Assembly: GCF_003443735.1 (NCBI RefSeq)
Contig: NZ_CP031969.1
Span: 1,364,001 to 1,428,000, forward strand
DNA: 64,000 nt
Direction: 5' to 3'
Source of the DNA: Streptomyces sp. CC0208
GTDB lineage: Bacteria; Actinomycetota; Actinomycetes; Streptomycetales; Streptomycetaceae
Shown here: positions 19,668 to 29,587 of the stretch, one piece after another
How the letters are laid out: each line of letters opens with the position of its first letter
How positions within the stretch are numbered: position 1 is the first letter of the stretch
Position numbers and translations under genes: made by a program
The notes under the pieces: model-generated
Seen by the model: the letters and a program-made list of their open reading frames with translations, nothing else
What the model was told of the DNA's origin: nothing
Database searches by the model: none

Positions 19668-20060
19668 ATGTCTCTCGACGTCTCCCCGAAGCTCCTCGCC
19701 GAAGCCGAGCAGGGCACCATCCGCGAGGAGGACTTCGTGGACACGGTCCGCGCGTCCCTCCCCTACGCCTACGACCTGGTCGCCTCGCTTGCCGGTGAAC
19801 TCAAGGGCGGCAGCGCCGAGTTCACCGACAACCAGACCCCTCCCCCGTCGGAGAAGGAGCGCGGCCAGCTGCTGCGCGCCCTCGCCAGCGACGCCATCCG
19901 GGGCAGCCTGGAGCGCCACTTCGGCGTGGCCCTGGCCTTCCAGAACTGCCACCGGGTGGCGGCGTTCCGCCCGGAGTCGGTGGGCGGTGACACGTACGTC
20001 CGCTTCACTTCGGTGCGCTCGCAGGTGCTGAACCAGTCGCCGGAGTTCAGGGACTGCTGA
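19668..20060 (+). CDS. SCO5389-family conserved actinobacterial protein
   Basis: The 130-residue protein begins MSLDVSPKLLAEAEQG. From memory it matches a conserved Streptomyces family labelled SCO5389, including the PPPSEKERGQLLRALASDAIRG and ERHFGVALAFQNCHRVA segments. No catalytic motif or membrane segment is visible. It follows the CooC-like ATPase and the two probably work together; function unknown. Confidence 0.75.
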   Translation: MSLDVSPKLLAEAEQGTIREEDFVDTVRASLPYAYDLVASLAGELKGGSAEFTDNQTPPPSEKERGQLLRALASDAIRGSLERHFGVALAFQNCHRVAAFRPESVGGDTYVRFTSVRSQVLNQSPEFRDC

Positions 20061-20085
20061 GCGGATCCTCGTGCGCGTGATGAGA

Positions 20086-20110
20086 GGCCGGGCGGTGCGA
20101 CCGCCCGGCC
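20086..20110. terminator. Bidirectional hairpin terminator
   Basis: GGCCGGGCGGT pairs perfectly with ACCGCCCGGCC around a 3-nt loop, placed between two converging genes (stops at 20060 and 20146). No long T-run, as is usual in streptomycetes. Confidence 0.7.
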
Positions 20111-20145
20111 CCTCGTTCTCGTACCCGGGACTTCCGTCCCGGCCG

Positions 20146-22182
20146 TCACCGTGCCGAGGTCACCGCCGGTGCCGGCGCATACCCCGTCGGGCGGGCCGTG
20201 AAGGTGCCGCGGCCCTGCGTCCGGCTGCGCAACCTGGTCGCGTAGCCGAAGAGTTCGGCCATTGGCACGGTCGCCGTCACGACCGCCGAACCGCCGCGCG
20301 TGGCCGAGCCCGAGACCCGGCCGCGGCGGGCGGCGAGGTCGCCGAGGACCGCGCCGACGGCGTCCTCGGGCACGGTGACCGTGACCTCGACGACCGGTTC
20401 CAGGAGGACCATCGCGCAGGCGCGCAGGGCCTCCCGGAGGCCGAACCGGCCCGCGGTGCGGAACGCCGTGTCCGAGGAGTCCTTCACATGGGTCGAGCCG
20501 TCGGTGAGGGTGACGCGCAGCCCCGTCACCGGGTGCCCGCCGAGCGGCCCTTCGGCCAGGGCGTCCCGGCAGCCGGCCTCGACCGCGCGGACGTACTCCT
20601 GCGGGACCCGGCCGCCCACGACCGTGGAGCGGAACTCGAAGGCCGCCTCCAAGGGCTCGACATCCAGCACGACATGCGCGAACTGCCCCGCGCCGCCGTC
20701 CTGTTTGACGTGCCGGTAGGCCAGCCCGGACACCCCGTGCCCGACCGTCTCGCGGTAACTCACCTTCGGACGGCCGACGTTGAGCGACAGCCCGTGCTCG
20801 CGCCGCACCTTCTCCACCGCGACCTCCAGATGCAGTTCACCCATGCCGGACAGCAGGGTCTGGCCGGTCTCGGCGTCCGTGCGGACGACCAGCGAGGGGT
20901 CCTCCTCGGCCAGCCGGGCGAGCGCGGAGGCCAACCGGTCGGTGTCCACGGACCGCCCCGCCTCGACGGCCACCGACACGACCGGCTCGGCTGTGCTGGG
21001 CGGTTCGAGCACGAGCGGGGCGTCCGGCGCGCACAGGGTCGAGCCGGCGCGGGCCGACTTCAGCCCGACGACGGCGACGATGTCACCGGCGACCGCCCGT
21101 TCCAACGGCGCGTGCCGGTCGGCCTGCACCCGCAGGATCCGTCCGACGCGCTCGGTGCGCCGCGTGCCCGCGTCCCACACGGTGGCTCCCTTCTCGATCG
21201 TTCCCGAGTACACGCGTACGTACGTCAGCCGTCCCGTGGCCGTGGCGTTCACCTTGAACGCCAGCGCCGCAAGGGGCGCCGCCGGATCGCCGGCCCTCTC
21301 CTCGCCGTTCACCCCTCGTACGGCGGGCACGTCGAGCGGCGACGGCAGATACGCCACGACCGCGTCCAGCAACGGTTCGATGCCGCGGTTGCGGTAGGCC
21401 GAGCCGCACAGGACGACCACGCCGTCGCCGCTGTGGGTGAGGTCCCGCAGGGCGGCGGTGAGGGTGTCCGCGGAGAGGGTCTCCCGGTCGCAGAACTCCT
21501 CCAGGGCGGCGGGGTGGCGTTCGGCGACGGCCTCCTCAAGGAGCCGGCGTCGCTTGAGCGCTTCCCCGCGCAGAGCGGCGGGCACCGGCCCGTCCTGCGC
21601 CGCCTCACCGGAGTCGGACCAGGTCAGCGCCCGCATCCGCACCAGGTCGACGACGCCGGTGAAGCCGTCCTCGCTGCCGATGGGCAACTGCACGACCAGC
21701 GGCGCCGGATGCAGCCGCCGCCGGATCGACTCGACAGCCGCGTCCAGGTCGGCGCCCGCGCGGTCCAGCTTGTTGACGAAGGCGATCCTGGGCACACCGT
21801 GCCGGTCCGCCTGCCGCCACACCGACTCGCTCTGCGGCTCCACGCCCGCGACCGCGTCGAACACCGCGACCGCCCCGTCGAGCACCCGGAGCGAACGCTC
21901 CACCTCGTCGGCGAAGTCGACATGCCCCGGGGTGTCGATCAGGTTGAGGCGGTGCCCGTCCCAGGCGCAGCTCACGGCCGCCGCGAAGATGGTGATCCCG
22001 CGGTCCCGCTCCTGCGGGTCGAAGTCGGTGACGGTCGTGCCGTCATGGACCTCGCCGCGCTTGTGCGTGGTTCCGGTGGCGAACAGGATCCGCTCGGTGA
22101 CGGTGGTCTTGCCGGCATCGACGTGGGCGAGGATGCCGAGGTTGCGGACGGCGGCGAGCGGGTGGGATGTGTGGGTGCGCAC
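20146..22182 (-). CDS. EF-G-like translational GTPase (second copy type)
   Basis: The 678-residue product has all EF-G domains: [15 protein letters not shown] (P-loop), [19 protein letters not shown] and NKLD in the G domain. [15 protein letters not shown] lies in domain III/IV and a [15 protein letters not shown] region in domain IV. It resembles the auxiliary EF-G group of actinomycetes, which overlaps with ribosome-protection factors, rather than the rps-operon FusA. Start GTG 22182 has GAAAGG about 9 nt upstream; the longer frame to 22242 lacks a site. A 38-codon leader ORF lies about 100 nt upstream on the same strand, suggesting translational attenuation. Confidence 0.9.
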   Translation of the reverse strand: MRTHTSHPLAAVRNLGILAHVDAGKTTVTERILFATGTTHKRGEVHDGTTVTDFDPQERDRGITIFAAAVSCAWDGHRLNLIDTPGHVDFADEVERSLRVLDGAVAVFDAVAGVEPQSESVWRQADRHGVPRIAFVNKLDRAGADLDAAVESIRRRLHPAPLVVQLPIGSEDGFTGVVDLVRMRALTWSDSGEAAQDGPVPAALRGEALKRRRLLEEAVAERHPAALEEFCDRETLSADTLTAALRDLTHSGDGVVVLCGSAYRNRGIEPLLDAVVAYLPSPLDVPAVRGVNGEERAGDPAAPLAALAFKVNATATGRLTYVRVYSGTIEKGATVWDAGTRRTERVGRILRVQADRHAPLERAVAGDIVAVVGLKSARAGSTLCAPDAPLVLEPPSTAEPVVSVAVEAGRSVDTDRLASALARLAEEDPSLVVRTDAETGQTLLSGMGELHLEVAVEKVRREHGLSLNVGRPKVSYRETVGHGVSGLAYRHVKQDGGAGQFAHVVLDVEPLEAAFEFRSTVVGGRVPQEYVRAVEAGCRDALAEGPLGGHPVTGLRVTLTDGSTHVKDSSDTAFRTAGRFGLREALRACAMVLLEPVVEVTVTVPEDAVGAVLGDLAARRGRVSGSATRGGSAVVTATVPMAELFGYATRLRSRTQGRGTFTARPTGYAPAPAVTSAR

Positions 22183-22240
22183 GGCCCATGGCCTTTCAGG
22201 TGCTGTGATGACAGGGCTGCGCGATGGCCCGTACGACGAC

Positions 22241-22255
22241 ATGACGGCACGTCAT
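22241..22255 (-). promoter_or_regulatory. Small hairpin between leader ORF and EF-G-like gene
   Basis: ATGACG and CGTCAT pair perfectly around a 3-nt loop in the approximately 100-nt leader region. It could be one arm of an attenuation switch; alternative pairings were not computed. Confidence 0.35.
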
Positions 22256-22284
22256 ACAGGCGTGCCGCGGTGGTACTCGACCGT

Positions 22285-22401
22285 TCAGACAGTCGTCGCG
22301 GGCATCCGGTGCCGGCCGCGCAGCGGGCACCGGAGGGTCCAGGACACGAGGATCACGTCGTACGACGTCCGGGGAACGGCGACAGCTGTGCGCACGCACA
22401 T
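22285..22401 (-). CDS. Putative leader peptide (38 aa) upstream of EF-G-like gene
   Basis: A minus-strand ORF of 38 codons starts at ATG 22401, preceded by GAGGGGAG with 7-nt spacing, a stronger ribosome binding site than most genes in the window. It ends 102 nt before the EF-G-like start. The peptide begins MCVRTAVAVPRTSYDVILVS and is Arg/Val-rich with no domain. The placement fits a regulatory leader whose translation senses ribosome stalling. Both the frame and its function are inferences. Confidence 0.5.
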   Translation of the reverse strand: MCVRTAVAVPRTSYDVILVSWTLRCPLRGRHRMPATTV

Positions 22402-22490
22402 GGCCGTACTCCCCTCACTCGTCGTCCCTGGTCATGGCGAGTGTAGGGAGCCGGCCCGGCCCGGCGCACGGGGTTTTCCTGCGGCCGCGG

Positions 22491-23597
22491 TCAGCGGCGC
22501 AGGCCCTGGAGGCCGTCGTAGGCGGACATGACGAGGTCCATGCCGCGGGTGTCCTCGGCGGGTTCACGCATCTGGTCGGTCGCGTAGGCGACCACCATGC
22601 GGGCCTCGGGGTCGATCACGACCAGGGAGCCGCCCCAGCCGCCCCAGCCGAAGGAGGTCCCGAAGAGGCCGAAGCCGAGGCCGTACCGCTGGGTCATGCC
22701 GATCACGCGGTCCTCGCCGCTGAACTGCTCCTCGCGGGCGCGCTCGGCTCCCGCCGCCGACAGCAGCCGGACACCCCCGACCGTTCCTCCGCAGGCGAGC
22801 GCGGACTGTACGAGCGCGACCGAGCGGGCGTTGCCGAACCCGCTCGCGGCGGGGATCTCCGCGCGCCGCCACGCGACGCTGTTGGCGTCCCTGACGCGCA
22901 TCGCGGTCCCCGCGGCGGGTGTCGCGTCGGGCCCGGGGGCGCCCGCGGTGTAGTCCTCGTCCCGGCCGGGCGGCGGGAGGGTACGGGCGACCCGGTGGTC
23001 GTGTCCGGCGGCGAGCCCGATGTGGAAGTCGGCGCCGAGGGGGCCGGTGACGTCCTCGGCGAGGAACGCGCCGATCGTGCGGCCGGTGATCCTGCGCACG
23101 ACCTCGCCGACCAGGAAGCCCTGGGTGAGCGAGTGGTAGCCGGCCGCGGTGCCGGGCTCCCACAGGAGCGGCTGCGCGGCGAGGCGGGCGGTGGCGGCCG
23201 ACCAGTCGTAGAGTTCCTCGACCGGGCCCTCCCAGTGGGGCAGGCCGGCGGTGTGCGACAGCAGGTGCCGTACCAGCACCTTGTCCTTGCCGGCGGCGGC
23301 GAACTCCGGCCAGTACCGGGCGACCGGGGCGTCCAGGTCGAGATCGCCGCGGTCGGCGAGGATGAGCGCGCACAGCGCCGTCATCGTCTTGGTCGTGGAG
23401 AAGACGTTGGTGATCGTGTCCCGCTCCCACGGAGCCGTCCGGCCGGCGTCGGCGAAGCCGCCCCAGACATCCACGACCGGTTCACCGTCCACGAAGACGG
23501 CCACGGAGCCGCCGACATCCCCCTCGTCCAAGAGCTCCGCCAGCTTGTTGGGGACCGCGGAGAACAGCTCGTCGTATGTGCCCTGGATGTCGGCCAT
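22491..23597 (-). CDS. Serine hydrolase, beta-lactamase/EstB-like family
   Basis: The 368-residue cytosolic-looking protein carries the nucleophile motif Ser-Thr-Thr-Lys (NVFSTTKTMTALCAL), the LLSHTAGLPHW segment, a Tyr-His-Ser motif (GYHSLTQGF) and the C-terminal GWGGWGGSLVVIDP block. Length and pattern match the EstB/serine carboxylesterase branch. There is no signal peptide. It lies just downstream of tRNA-Leu, separated by a terminator. The substrate is unknown. Confidence 0.9.
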   Translation of the reverse strand: MADIQGTYDELFSAVPNKLAELLDEGDVGGSVAVFVDGEPVVDVWGGFADAGRTAPWERDTITNVFSTTKTMTALCALILADRGDLDLDAPVARYWPEFAAAGKDKVLVRHLLSHTAGLPHWEGPVEELYDWSAATARLAAQPLLWEPGTAAGYHSLTQGFLVGEVVRRITGRTIGAFLAEDVTGPLGADFHIGLAAGHDHRVARTLPPPGRDEDYTAGAPGPDATPAAGTAMRVRDANSVAWRRAEIPAASGFGNARSVALVQSALACGGTVGGVRLLSAAGAERAREEQFSGEDRVIGMTQRYGLGFGLFGTSFGWGGWGGSLVVIDPEARMVVAYATDQMREPAEDTRGMDLVMSAYDGLQGLRR

Positions 23598-23669
23598 GCC
23601 GGGTATTGAGCCCCTGCCGGGCGGTCCGCGTCAACCGAATTAGGGCGCCCGGTGGACCGTAACGCGAAA

Positions 23670-23690
23670 GACCCCACAGGAAGTGGGGTC
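23670..23690 (-). terminator. Terminator of tRNA-Leu
   Basis: GACCCCAC and GTGGGGTC form a perfect 8-bp stem with a 5-nt loop. On the minus strand it is followed by TTT, directly after the tRNA 3' end. Confidence 0.75.
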
Positions 23691-23694
23691 TCAC

Positions 23695-23782
23695 TGGTGT
23701 CCGAGGGGGGACTTGAACCCCCACGCCCGATAAAGGGCACTAGCACCTCAAGCTAGCGCGTCTGCCATTCCGCCACCCGGAC
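23695..23782 (-). tRNA. tRNA-Leu (anticodon GAG)
   Basis: Read on the minus strand the gene starts GTCCGGGTGGCGGAATGG and ends CTCGGACACCA with an encoded CCA. The anticodon stem CTAGC/GCTAG closes the loop TTGAGGT, giving anticodon GAG. A long variable arm (TGCCCTTTATCGGGC) marks a class II tRNA, and GGTTCAAGTCC is the T arm. It decodes CUC/CUU leucine codons. Confidence 0.95.
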
Positions 23783-23891
23783 GAGGTGTCTGCCGCCTTG
23801 ACGGGGGTGTTCCCCGTGGCGACACGCACAACAATACCAAGCTTTCGGAGTGCCCTTCACCTGCATATCCGTCCGGCGAGGGTCCATGAAG

Positions 23892-23910
23892 ACAGTATTC
23901 TGTATACTGT
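23892..23910. promoter_or_regulatory. GntR-type palindrome upstream of PAS gene
   Basis: ACAGTAT-N5-ATACTGT is a perfect dyad 32 bp before the PAS gene start. It shares the ACAGTATTCTGTAT core with the dyads found across the oxalate island. Confidence 0.6.
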
Positions 23911-23942
23911 TGGCCACCAAACGGCCCCGGCTCGGAGGCGAC

Positions 23943-24368
23943 ATGGAAGATCTGGATTCCGCGGTGGTGCTGGGCATGGCAGACCAGGCACCCGACGGCA
24001 TAGTGATCACCGACAGGGAAGGGCTGATCCGCTACTGGAACCGGGGTGCGGAGCGCATCTTCGGGTTCGCGGCGGCCGAGGTGACGGGGCAGAGCCTGGA
24101 CGTCATCATTCCCGAGCGGCACCGCAAGCGGCACCAGGAAGGCTTCGACGCGGCCATGGAGCGGGGGTCCAGCAAGTACGGCGACGCGGATCTGCTGAAC
24201 GTGCCCGCACTGGCGGCGGACGGCCGCAAGCTGTCCATCGAGTTCAGCGTGGTGCTGCTCTCGGGTCCCGACGGCAGCCCCTACTGCGGCGCGGTCGTCC
24301 GGGACGTCACCGCGCGGCGCGAGCGGGAGCGGGAGCTGATGCGGCGCCGGGCCGAGGCGTCGGTCTGA
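23943..24368 (+). CDS. Small single-PAS-domain protein
   Basis: The 141-residue product is one PAS domain: ADQAPDGIVITDREGLIRYWNRGAERIFGF, the conserved Asn/Trp-Asn region, then the GQSLDVIIPERHRKRH helix and a terminal VVRDVTARRERE coil. No output domain is attached. ATG 23943 follows GGAGG by 5 nt; longer frames start without a site. It could bind a small ligand or heme. The palindrome in its promoter suggests control by the same GntR regulators as the oxalate genes that converge on it. Confidence 0.8.
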   Translation: MEDLDSAVVLGMADQAPDGIVITDREGLIRYWNRGAERIFGFAAAEVTGQSLDVIIPERHRKRHQEGFDAAMERGSSKYGDADLLNVPALAADGRKLSIEFSVVLLSGPDGSPYCGAVVRDVTARRERERELMRRRAEASV

Positions 24369-24383
24369 GCACCGGACCACAGC

Positions 24384-24420
24384 GAAAGGGGCCGTGACCT
24401 GTGAGGTCACGGCCCCTTTC
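24384..24420. terminator. Strong bidirectional terminator
   Basis: GAAAGGGGCCGTGACC pairs perfectly over 16 bp with GGTCACGGCCCCTTTC around TGTGA. It sits between the converging PAS and frc genes and gives T-rich ends both ways. Confidence 0.9.
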
Positions 24421-24430
24421 AGCGCAGTGC

Positions 24431-25687
24431 TCAGACGATGACTCCGCTCTCCTTCAGCCGACCGATGGTCTCCTCGTCGTAGCCCAGTTCCACCAGGACC
24501 TCGGAGCTGTGCTCGCCCAGCAGCGGGGCGCCGACGACCTCCGGCTCGAAGGAGGAGAACTTCACCGGGCTGCCGACCGTCAGATAGGTGCCGCGGCCCT
24601 TCTGCTCGACCTCGACGACTGTGCCGCTCCTGCGCAGGTCCTCGTCGTAGGCGATCTCCTTCAAGCTCATCACCGGGGCGCAGGGCACCTCCCACTCCCG
24701 CAGGATGTTCACCGCCTCGTACTTCGTCTTGTCCGCGAGCCACTTCTCGATCTCCTCGAAGATCTCGAAGATGTGCGACTGGCGGGCGCGCGCGGTGGCG
24801 TACTCGGGGTCCTCGGCCCACTCGGGGTGGCCGATCACCTCGGCGGTGCGCTTCCAGTTCTGCTCCTGGACGGTGAAGTAGATGTACGCGTTGGGGTCGT
24901 CCTCCCAGCCCTTGCACTTGAGGACCCAGCCGGGCTGGCCGCCGCCGCCCGCGTTGCCGCCGCGCGGCACCACGTCGGTGAACTCGCCGTTCGGGTACTG
25001 CGGATACTCCTCCAGGTAGCCGACCCGCTCCAGGCGCTGCTGGTCGCGCAGCTTGACGCGGCACAGGTTGAGCACGGCGTCCTGCATGGAGACGGAGACC
25101 TTCTGGCCCCGGCCGGTCTTCCCGCGGTCGATGATCGCGGTGAGGATGCCGATCGCCAGGTGCATCCCGGTGTTGGTGTCGCCGATGGCGGCTCCGGAGA
25201 TGGTGGGCGGGCCGTCCCAGAAGCCGGTGGTGGAGGCGGCGCCGCCCGCGCACTGGGCGACGTTCTCGTAGACCTTGAGGTCGTTCCAGGACGACTGGTC
25301 GTTGAAGCCCTTCACCGAGCCGAAGATGAGCCGCGGGTTGAGCTCCTGGATGCGTTCCCAGGTGAAACCCATGCGGTCCAGGGCGCCGGGGGCGAAGTTC
25401 TCCACCAGGACGTCGGCGTCCTTGATGAGCTTCTCCAGGACCTCCTTGCCCTCGGCGGTCTTGGTGTTGATGGCCAGGGACCGCTTGTTGCTGTTGAGCA
25501 TCGTGAAGTAGAGCGCGTCCAGGTCCTCGATGTCCCGCAGCTGACGGCGCGTCACGTCGCCGCCGTTGGGGCGCTCCACCTTCAGCACGTCGGCGCCGAA
25601 CCAGGCGAGCATCTGCGTGCAGGCGGGACCGGCCTGGACCCCGGTGAAGTCGATCACCTTGATTCCGGCGAGCGGCTTTTCACTCAT
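24431..25687 (-). CDS. frc: Formyl-CoA:oxalate CoA-transferase
   Basis: The 418-residue class III CoA-transferase tracks Oxalobacter Frc along its length: [14 protein letters not shown], the catalytic Asp in [31 protein letters not shown], and the glycine loop [10 protein letters not shown]. Frc moves CoA from formyl-CoA to oxalate, giving oxalyl-CoA and formate. ATG 25687 has AAGGAAG 5 nt upstream. It is 29 bp downstream of oxc on the same strand, so the two form the classic decarboxylation cycle. Of the three transferases here this one is closest to the characterised enzyme. Confidence 0.95.
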   Translation of the reverse strand: MSEKPLAGIKVIDFTGVQAGPACTQMLAWFGADVLKVERPNGGDVTRRQLRDIEDLDALYFTMLNSNKRSLAINTKTAEGKEVLEKLIKDADVLVENFAPGALDRMGFTWERIQELNPRLIFGSVKGFNDQSSWNDLKVYENVAQCAGGAASTTGFWDGPPTISGAAIGDTNTGMHLAIGILTAIIDRGKTGRGQKVSVSMQDAVLNLCRVKLRDQQRLERVGYLEEYPQYPNGEFTDVVPRGGNAGGGGQPGWVLKCKGWEDDPNAYIYFTVQEQNWKRTAEVIGHPEWAEDPEYATARARQSHIFEIFEEIEKWLADKTKYEAVNILREWEVPCAPVMSLKEIAYDEDLRRSGTVVEVEQKGRGTYLTVGSPVKFSSFEPEVVGAPLLGEHSSEVLVELGYDEETIGRLKESGVIV

Positions 25688-25716
25688 GTGTGCTTCCTTT
25701 TCGTGAAGTTGCGTGG

Positions 25717-27465
25717 TCACTTCGTGGCCGGCGTGATGTTGCCGACGGTGATGCCCTTGGGGTTCAGGTGCGAGATGTGGCCGCTCTCGGTGCCGGCCGA
25801 GGGGTCGATCACGCAGTCGATGAGCGCCGGGCCTCCGGAGGCGAGGGCCTCGGTGAGCGCCGCGGTGACCTCGGCGGGCGTGGTGGCCCGGTAGCCCTTG
25901 CCGCCGAACGCCTCGATGAGCAGGTCGTGGCGGGCCGCCGACATGAGGGTCGTGGGCGCGGGCGCGTCGTCGTACGGGTTGGTATCGTCACCGCGGTAGA
26001 CACCGCCGTTGTTCATGATCACGGTGACGACGGGCAGCTTGTAACGGCAGATCGTCTCGATCTCGATGCCGCTGAACCCGAAGGCGCTGTCGCCCTCGAC
26101 GGCCACGACCGGGGCGCCGCTCTCGACGGCGGCGGCGATGGCGTAGCCCATGCCGATGCCCATGACGCCCCACGTGCCGCTGTCGAGGCGGTGCCGCGGT
26201 ACATGCATGTCGATGACGTTGCGCGCGATGTCCAGAGCGTTGGCGCCCTCGTTGACGATGTACGTCTCCGGGTGCGCGCGCACGACATCGCGTACGGCCT
26301 TCAGGGCGCCCATGAACTGCATGGGGTGCGGGTCGGCCTCCAGCCGCTTCGCCATCTTGGCGACGTTCTGCGCCGAGCGTGCCCCGAGTTCCTCGCGCCA
26401 GGCCGAAGGGGCCGTGATCTGGCCGGGCTTGGTGCGTTCGGCGAGCGCGTCGAGCACGGACTCGATGTCACCGACGAGGGGTGCGGCGATGGGCTGGTTG
26501 CTGTCCATCTCCTTGGGGTCGATGTCGATCTGGACGAACTCGGCGTCGGGGTTCCACCCCGTCTGGCCATGACCCAGAAGCCAGTTGAGGCGCGCGCCGA
26601 TCAGCATTACGACGTCGGCCTTCTTCAGCGCCAGGGAGCGGGCGGTGGCGGCCGACTGCGGGTGGTCGTCCGGCAGCAGGCCCTTCGCCATCGACATCGG
26701 TACGTAGGGGATGCCGGTCGACTCGATGAACTGCCGTACCTTGGCGTCCGCCTGGGCGTACGCGGCGCCCTTGCCGAGGACCACCAGCGGGCGCTCGGCG
26801 GAGGCGAGCAGCTCGATCGCCCGGTCCACCGCCTCCGGCGCCGGGAGCTGGCGCGGGGCGGGGTCGACGAGGCGGCTCAGTGTCCGGTCACCCTCCGCCT
26901 TGGGCAGGATGGCACCGAGCACCGCGGCGGGGATGTCGAGATAGACACCGCCAGGGCGCCCGGAGATCGCGGTGCGCAGGGCGCGGGCGATGCCGCGGCC
27001 GATGTCCTCGACCCGGCTGACCCGGTAGGCGGCCTTCACGAACGGCTGCGCGGCGGCGAGTTGGTCCATCTCCTCGTAGTCGCCCTGCTTGAGGTCGACG
27101 AGGTGGCGCTCACTGGAGCCGGAGATCTGGACCATGGGGAAGCAGTTGGTGGTCGCGTTCGCCAGCGCGACCAGGCCGTTCAGGAAGCCGGGGGCCGAGA
27201 CCGTGAGGGCCACGCCGGGCTTCTTGTTGAGGTAGCCGGCGATGGCGGCCGCGTGTCCGGCGTTGCTCTCGTGGCGGAAACCGATGTAGCGGATGCCCTG
27301 CGCCTGGGCGAGCCGGGCCAGGTCGGTGATCGGGATGCCGACCACCCCGTAGATGGTGTCGACGTCGTTCATCCTGAGCGCGTCGACGACCAGGTGGTAC
27401 CCGTCGGTGAGCTCGGTCGGAACGTCGGCTGCTGCCGCGGTCTCCAGGGTCGAGGGAGCGGTCAT
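25717..27465 (-). CDS. oxc: Oxalyl-CoA decarboxylase
   Basis: The 582-residue thiamine-diphosphate enzyme matches Oxalobacter Oxc throughout. It has [13 protein letters not shown] with the cofactor Glu in FRHESNAGH, the [21 protein letters not shown] signature, and the ThDP/Mg motif GDSAFGFSG...NNGG. It decarboxylates oxalyl-CoA to formyl-CoA and CO2, feeding Frc. ATG 27465 is preceded by GGAGG at 10 nt. It is divergent from an acyl-CoA synthetase across a 254-bp gap with two GATA-N9-TATC dyads. Confidence 0.95.
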   Translation of the reverse strand: MTAPSTLETAAAADVPTELTDGYHLVVDALRMNDVDTIYGVVGIPITDLARLAQAQGIRYIGFRHESNAGHAAAIAGYLNKKPGVALTVSAPGFLNGLVALANATTNCFPMVQISGSSERHLVDLKQGDYEEMDQLAAAQPFVKAAYRVSRVEDIGRGIARALRTAISGRPGGVYLDIPAAVLGAILPKAEGDRTLSRLVDPAPRQLPAPEAVDRAIELLASAERPLVVLGKGAAYAQADAKVRQFIESTGIPYVPMSMAKGLLPDDHPQSAATARSLALKKADVVMLIGARLNWLLGHGQTGWNPDAEFVQIDIDPKEMDSNQPIAAPLVGDIESVLDALAERTKPGQITAPSAWREELGARSAQNVAKMAKRLEADPHPMQFMGALKAVRDVVRAHPETYIVNEGANALDIARNVIDMHVPRHRLDSGTWGVMGIGMGYAIAAAVESGAPVVAVEGDSAFGFSGIEIETICRYKLPVVTVIMNNGGVYRGDDTNPYDDAPAPTTLMSAARHDLLIEAFGGKGYRATTPAEVTAALTEALASGGPALIDCVIDPSAGTESGHISHLNPKGITVGNITPATK

Positions 27466-27563
27466 GGTCCGAGGTCCTCCTTGGGCAGGTCCTGCCGGGG
27501 CGGCTACTTCTCTCACCATCCGCAGCGCGCTCGTCCGCGTCCAAGACCCATCGGCGACCAGCC

Positions 27564-27628
27564 GATAAACGGTGTCTATCGAGGGCTGGTCAGGGGCCTG
27601 GCAACTCCCTTGATAGACAGCCGCTATC
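27564..27628. promoter_or_regulatory. Paired GATA-N9-TATC dyads in the oxc/acyl-CoA synthetase gap
   Basis: GATAAACGGTGTCTATC (27564-27580) and GATAGACAGCCGCTATC (27612-27628) are two 17-bp dyads with centres 48 bp apart. They also form inverted copies of each other (TGTCTATCGAG against CTTGATAGACA). They differ from the GntR-type dyads and may bind the island's LysR protein. Confidence 0.5.
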
Positions 27629-27719
27629 GGCCGTTCGCCAGCGGGTATTGGACGTCCACCGGGTGCCACCGCACGCTCGCAGAGGATGTTTCATCGGAGC
27701 TGTGCGAGGGGGTGGGGTC

Positions 27720-29306
27720 ATGGCCGTTCCGGCCGCGGCATCCGTGCGTGACGCGAACCGGTACCGGCCTCCGCAGGTCACGGGCCTCGTCGACCTCCTC
27801 GATCGGCAGGTACGTGAACGCCCTTGCGCCCGGGCCCTGGTGGTGACCGGTGCGCGGGTGCGGCTGTCCTACCGGGCGCTGGCGTCCCTTGCCGACGAGG
27901 TGGCCGCCCGGCTCGGTGGGGCGGGGCTGGGCCGTGGTGACGCGGTCGGGCTGATCTGCGCCAACACGGCGGAGTTCGTGGTCGCGTTGCTCGGCGCGGC
28001 GCGGGCCGGGCTGGTCGCGGCTCCGTTGGATCCCGCGCTGCCGGAGGCACAACTGGCCTTGCGACTTGGGGCATTGGGGGCCCGAGCGGTCCTTATCGAT
28101 ACGTCGGCGTCCGGTCGTGACGTCATACTTCCAGTGCCCGCGTGGTCGCTGCGCGTGGACGTCTCGGGGGCGGGGACGGCCGCGGTGGCACTAGAACCCG
28201 GAGTCTGCGATTCGGCCCAAGTACAAGGTGCAGCGGGTGAGTTGTCGGAGCGGGACGCTCTCGTGCTGTTCACCGCCGGGACCACCGACCGGGCGAAGAT
28301 GGTCCCGTTGACGCACGACAATGTGGCCGCCTCCCTTCGCACCATCTGCGCCACCTATGAGTTGGGCCCCGACGACGCGACGGTCGCGGTGATGCCGTTC
28401 TTCCACGGGCACGGGCTGTTCGCGGCGCTGTTGTCCTCCCTGGCGAGCGGGGGCTGTGTGCTGCTGCCCGAGCGGGGGCGGTTCTCGGCGGGCACGTTCT
28501 GGGACGACATGCGGGCCGTGCACGCCACATGGTTCACGGCGGTGCCGGCCATCCACGAGATCCTTCTGGACCGGTCGGAGCGGGAGTACCCGGGCGCGCA
28601 GGCGCCGCCGTTGAAGTTCGTGCGCAGTTGCAGCGCGCCCCTCAACACGGCGACCCAGCGCGCGCTGGAGCGGACGTTCGGCGCGCCGCTGCTGTCCGCG
28701 TACGGGATGACCGAGTCCTCGCACCAGGCCACCAGCGAACCCCTGCCGCAGCGGGGAGCACTCCGGCAGGGGTCGGTGGGCCGGCCGACCGGGGTCGCGG
28801 TGCGGGTCGTGGACCGCAGCGGACGGTCCTGCCCGGCGGGGGTGGAGGGCGAGGTGTGGGTGCAGGGGGCCACGGTCGCCCGGGGCTATCTGGCCGACGG
28901 GGACGAGTCGGCGCGGACCTTCGTCGACGGGTGGCTGCGCACCGGGGATCTGGGTGCACTGGACGAGGACGGGTACCTGTCGCTGACCGGCCGGATCAAG
29001 AACCTCATCAACCGGGGCGGGGAGAAGATCTCGCCCGAGCATGTCGAGGACATCCTCGCCGGGTGCCCGGGGGTCGCGGAGGCGGCCGTGTTCGCGGTGC
29101 CCGACGCGGTGTACGGGCAGCGGGTCGGTGCCGCCGTGGTGGTACGTGAGCCTGACGGCGTCGGGCGCGAGGAGATCCTGCGGTACTGCCGCGACCACTT
29201 GGCCGCGTTCGAGGTACCGGACCGACTCGAACTGGTCAACGCGCTGCCGTACACCGCGAAGGGGGGACTGGACCGGAAGGCGGTACAGGTGCGGTACGCA
29301 CCCTGA
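27720..29306 (+). CDS. Acyl-CoA synthetase, candidate oxalate--CoA ligase
   Basis: The 528-residue ANL-superfamily enzyme has the AMP-binding loop LFTAGTTDRAKMVPLTH, YGMTESSHQ, GWLRTGDLG, the hinge GRIKNLINRGGEKISP and the catalytic Lys in PYTAKGGLDRKAV. The size and MTESSHQ segment recall plant AAE3 and yeast Pcs60 oxalyl-CoA synthetases. ATG 27720 has GAGGGGG 7 nt upstream. Divergence from oxc suggests it primes the pathway by making oxalyl-CoA with ATP, independent of formyl-CoA. The oxalate assignment is an inference. Confidence 0.85.
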   Translation: MAVPAAASVRDANRYRPPQVTGLVDLLDRQVRERPCARALVVTGARVRLSYRALASLADEVAARLGGAGLGRGDAVGLICANTAEFVVALLGAARAGLVAAPLDPALPEAQLALRLGALGARAVLIDTSASGRDVILPVPAWSLRVDVSGAGTAAVALEPGVCDSAQVQGAAGELSERDALVLFTAGTTDRAKMVPLTHDNVAASLRTICATYELGPDDATVAVMPFFHGHGLFAALLSSLASGGCVLLPERGRFSAGTFWDDMRAVHATWFTAVPAIHEILLDRSEREYPGAQAPPLKFVRSCSAPLNTATQRALERTFGAPLLSAYGMTESSHQATSEPLPQRGALRQGSVGRPTGVAVRVVDRSGRSCPAGVEGEVWVQGATVARGYLADGDESARTFVDGWLRTGDLGALDEDGYLSLTGRIKNLINRGGEKISPEHVEDILAGCPGVAEAAVFAVPDAVYGQRVGAAVVVREPDGVGREEILRYCRDHLAAFEVPDRLELVNALPYTAKGGLDRKAVQVRYAP

Positions 29307-29587
29307 CGCGGGTTGTCGGAGGCACCGCCCGACGGGGCAGGTCTGGGCGCGGTGCCCCGGCAGGGCATGCACGGGCAGCGCCCACTGTGCCGGTCAGGGA
29401 GCAGCCTGCCGGGGGCGGCGCCCCCACAGAGCAGTCCTGGACGCAGCGCCCGAGGAGGCGGTCGGGCAGCGCCCAGCGCGCTCGGGAGGCCGCGGCGGGG
29501 CACGGAACTCGTCCCGGACAGCGCACCCGGGCCGCGCGCAGCGGCACACCCCGGTCGGCGAGGACGAGGCCCGGCGCCGCACTGCCG

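Noticed and set aside
22491..23597. Antibiotic-resistance beta-lactamase
   Set aside because: There is no signal peptide and the motifs are of the EstB-like esterase branch; resistance cannot be claimed.
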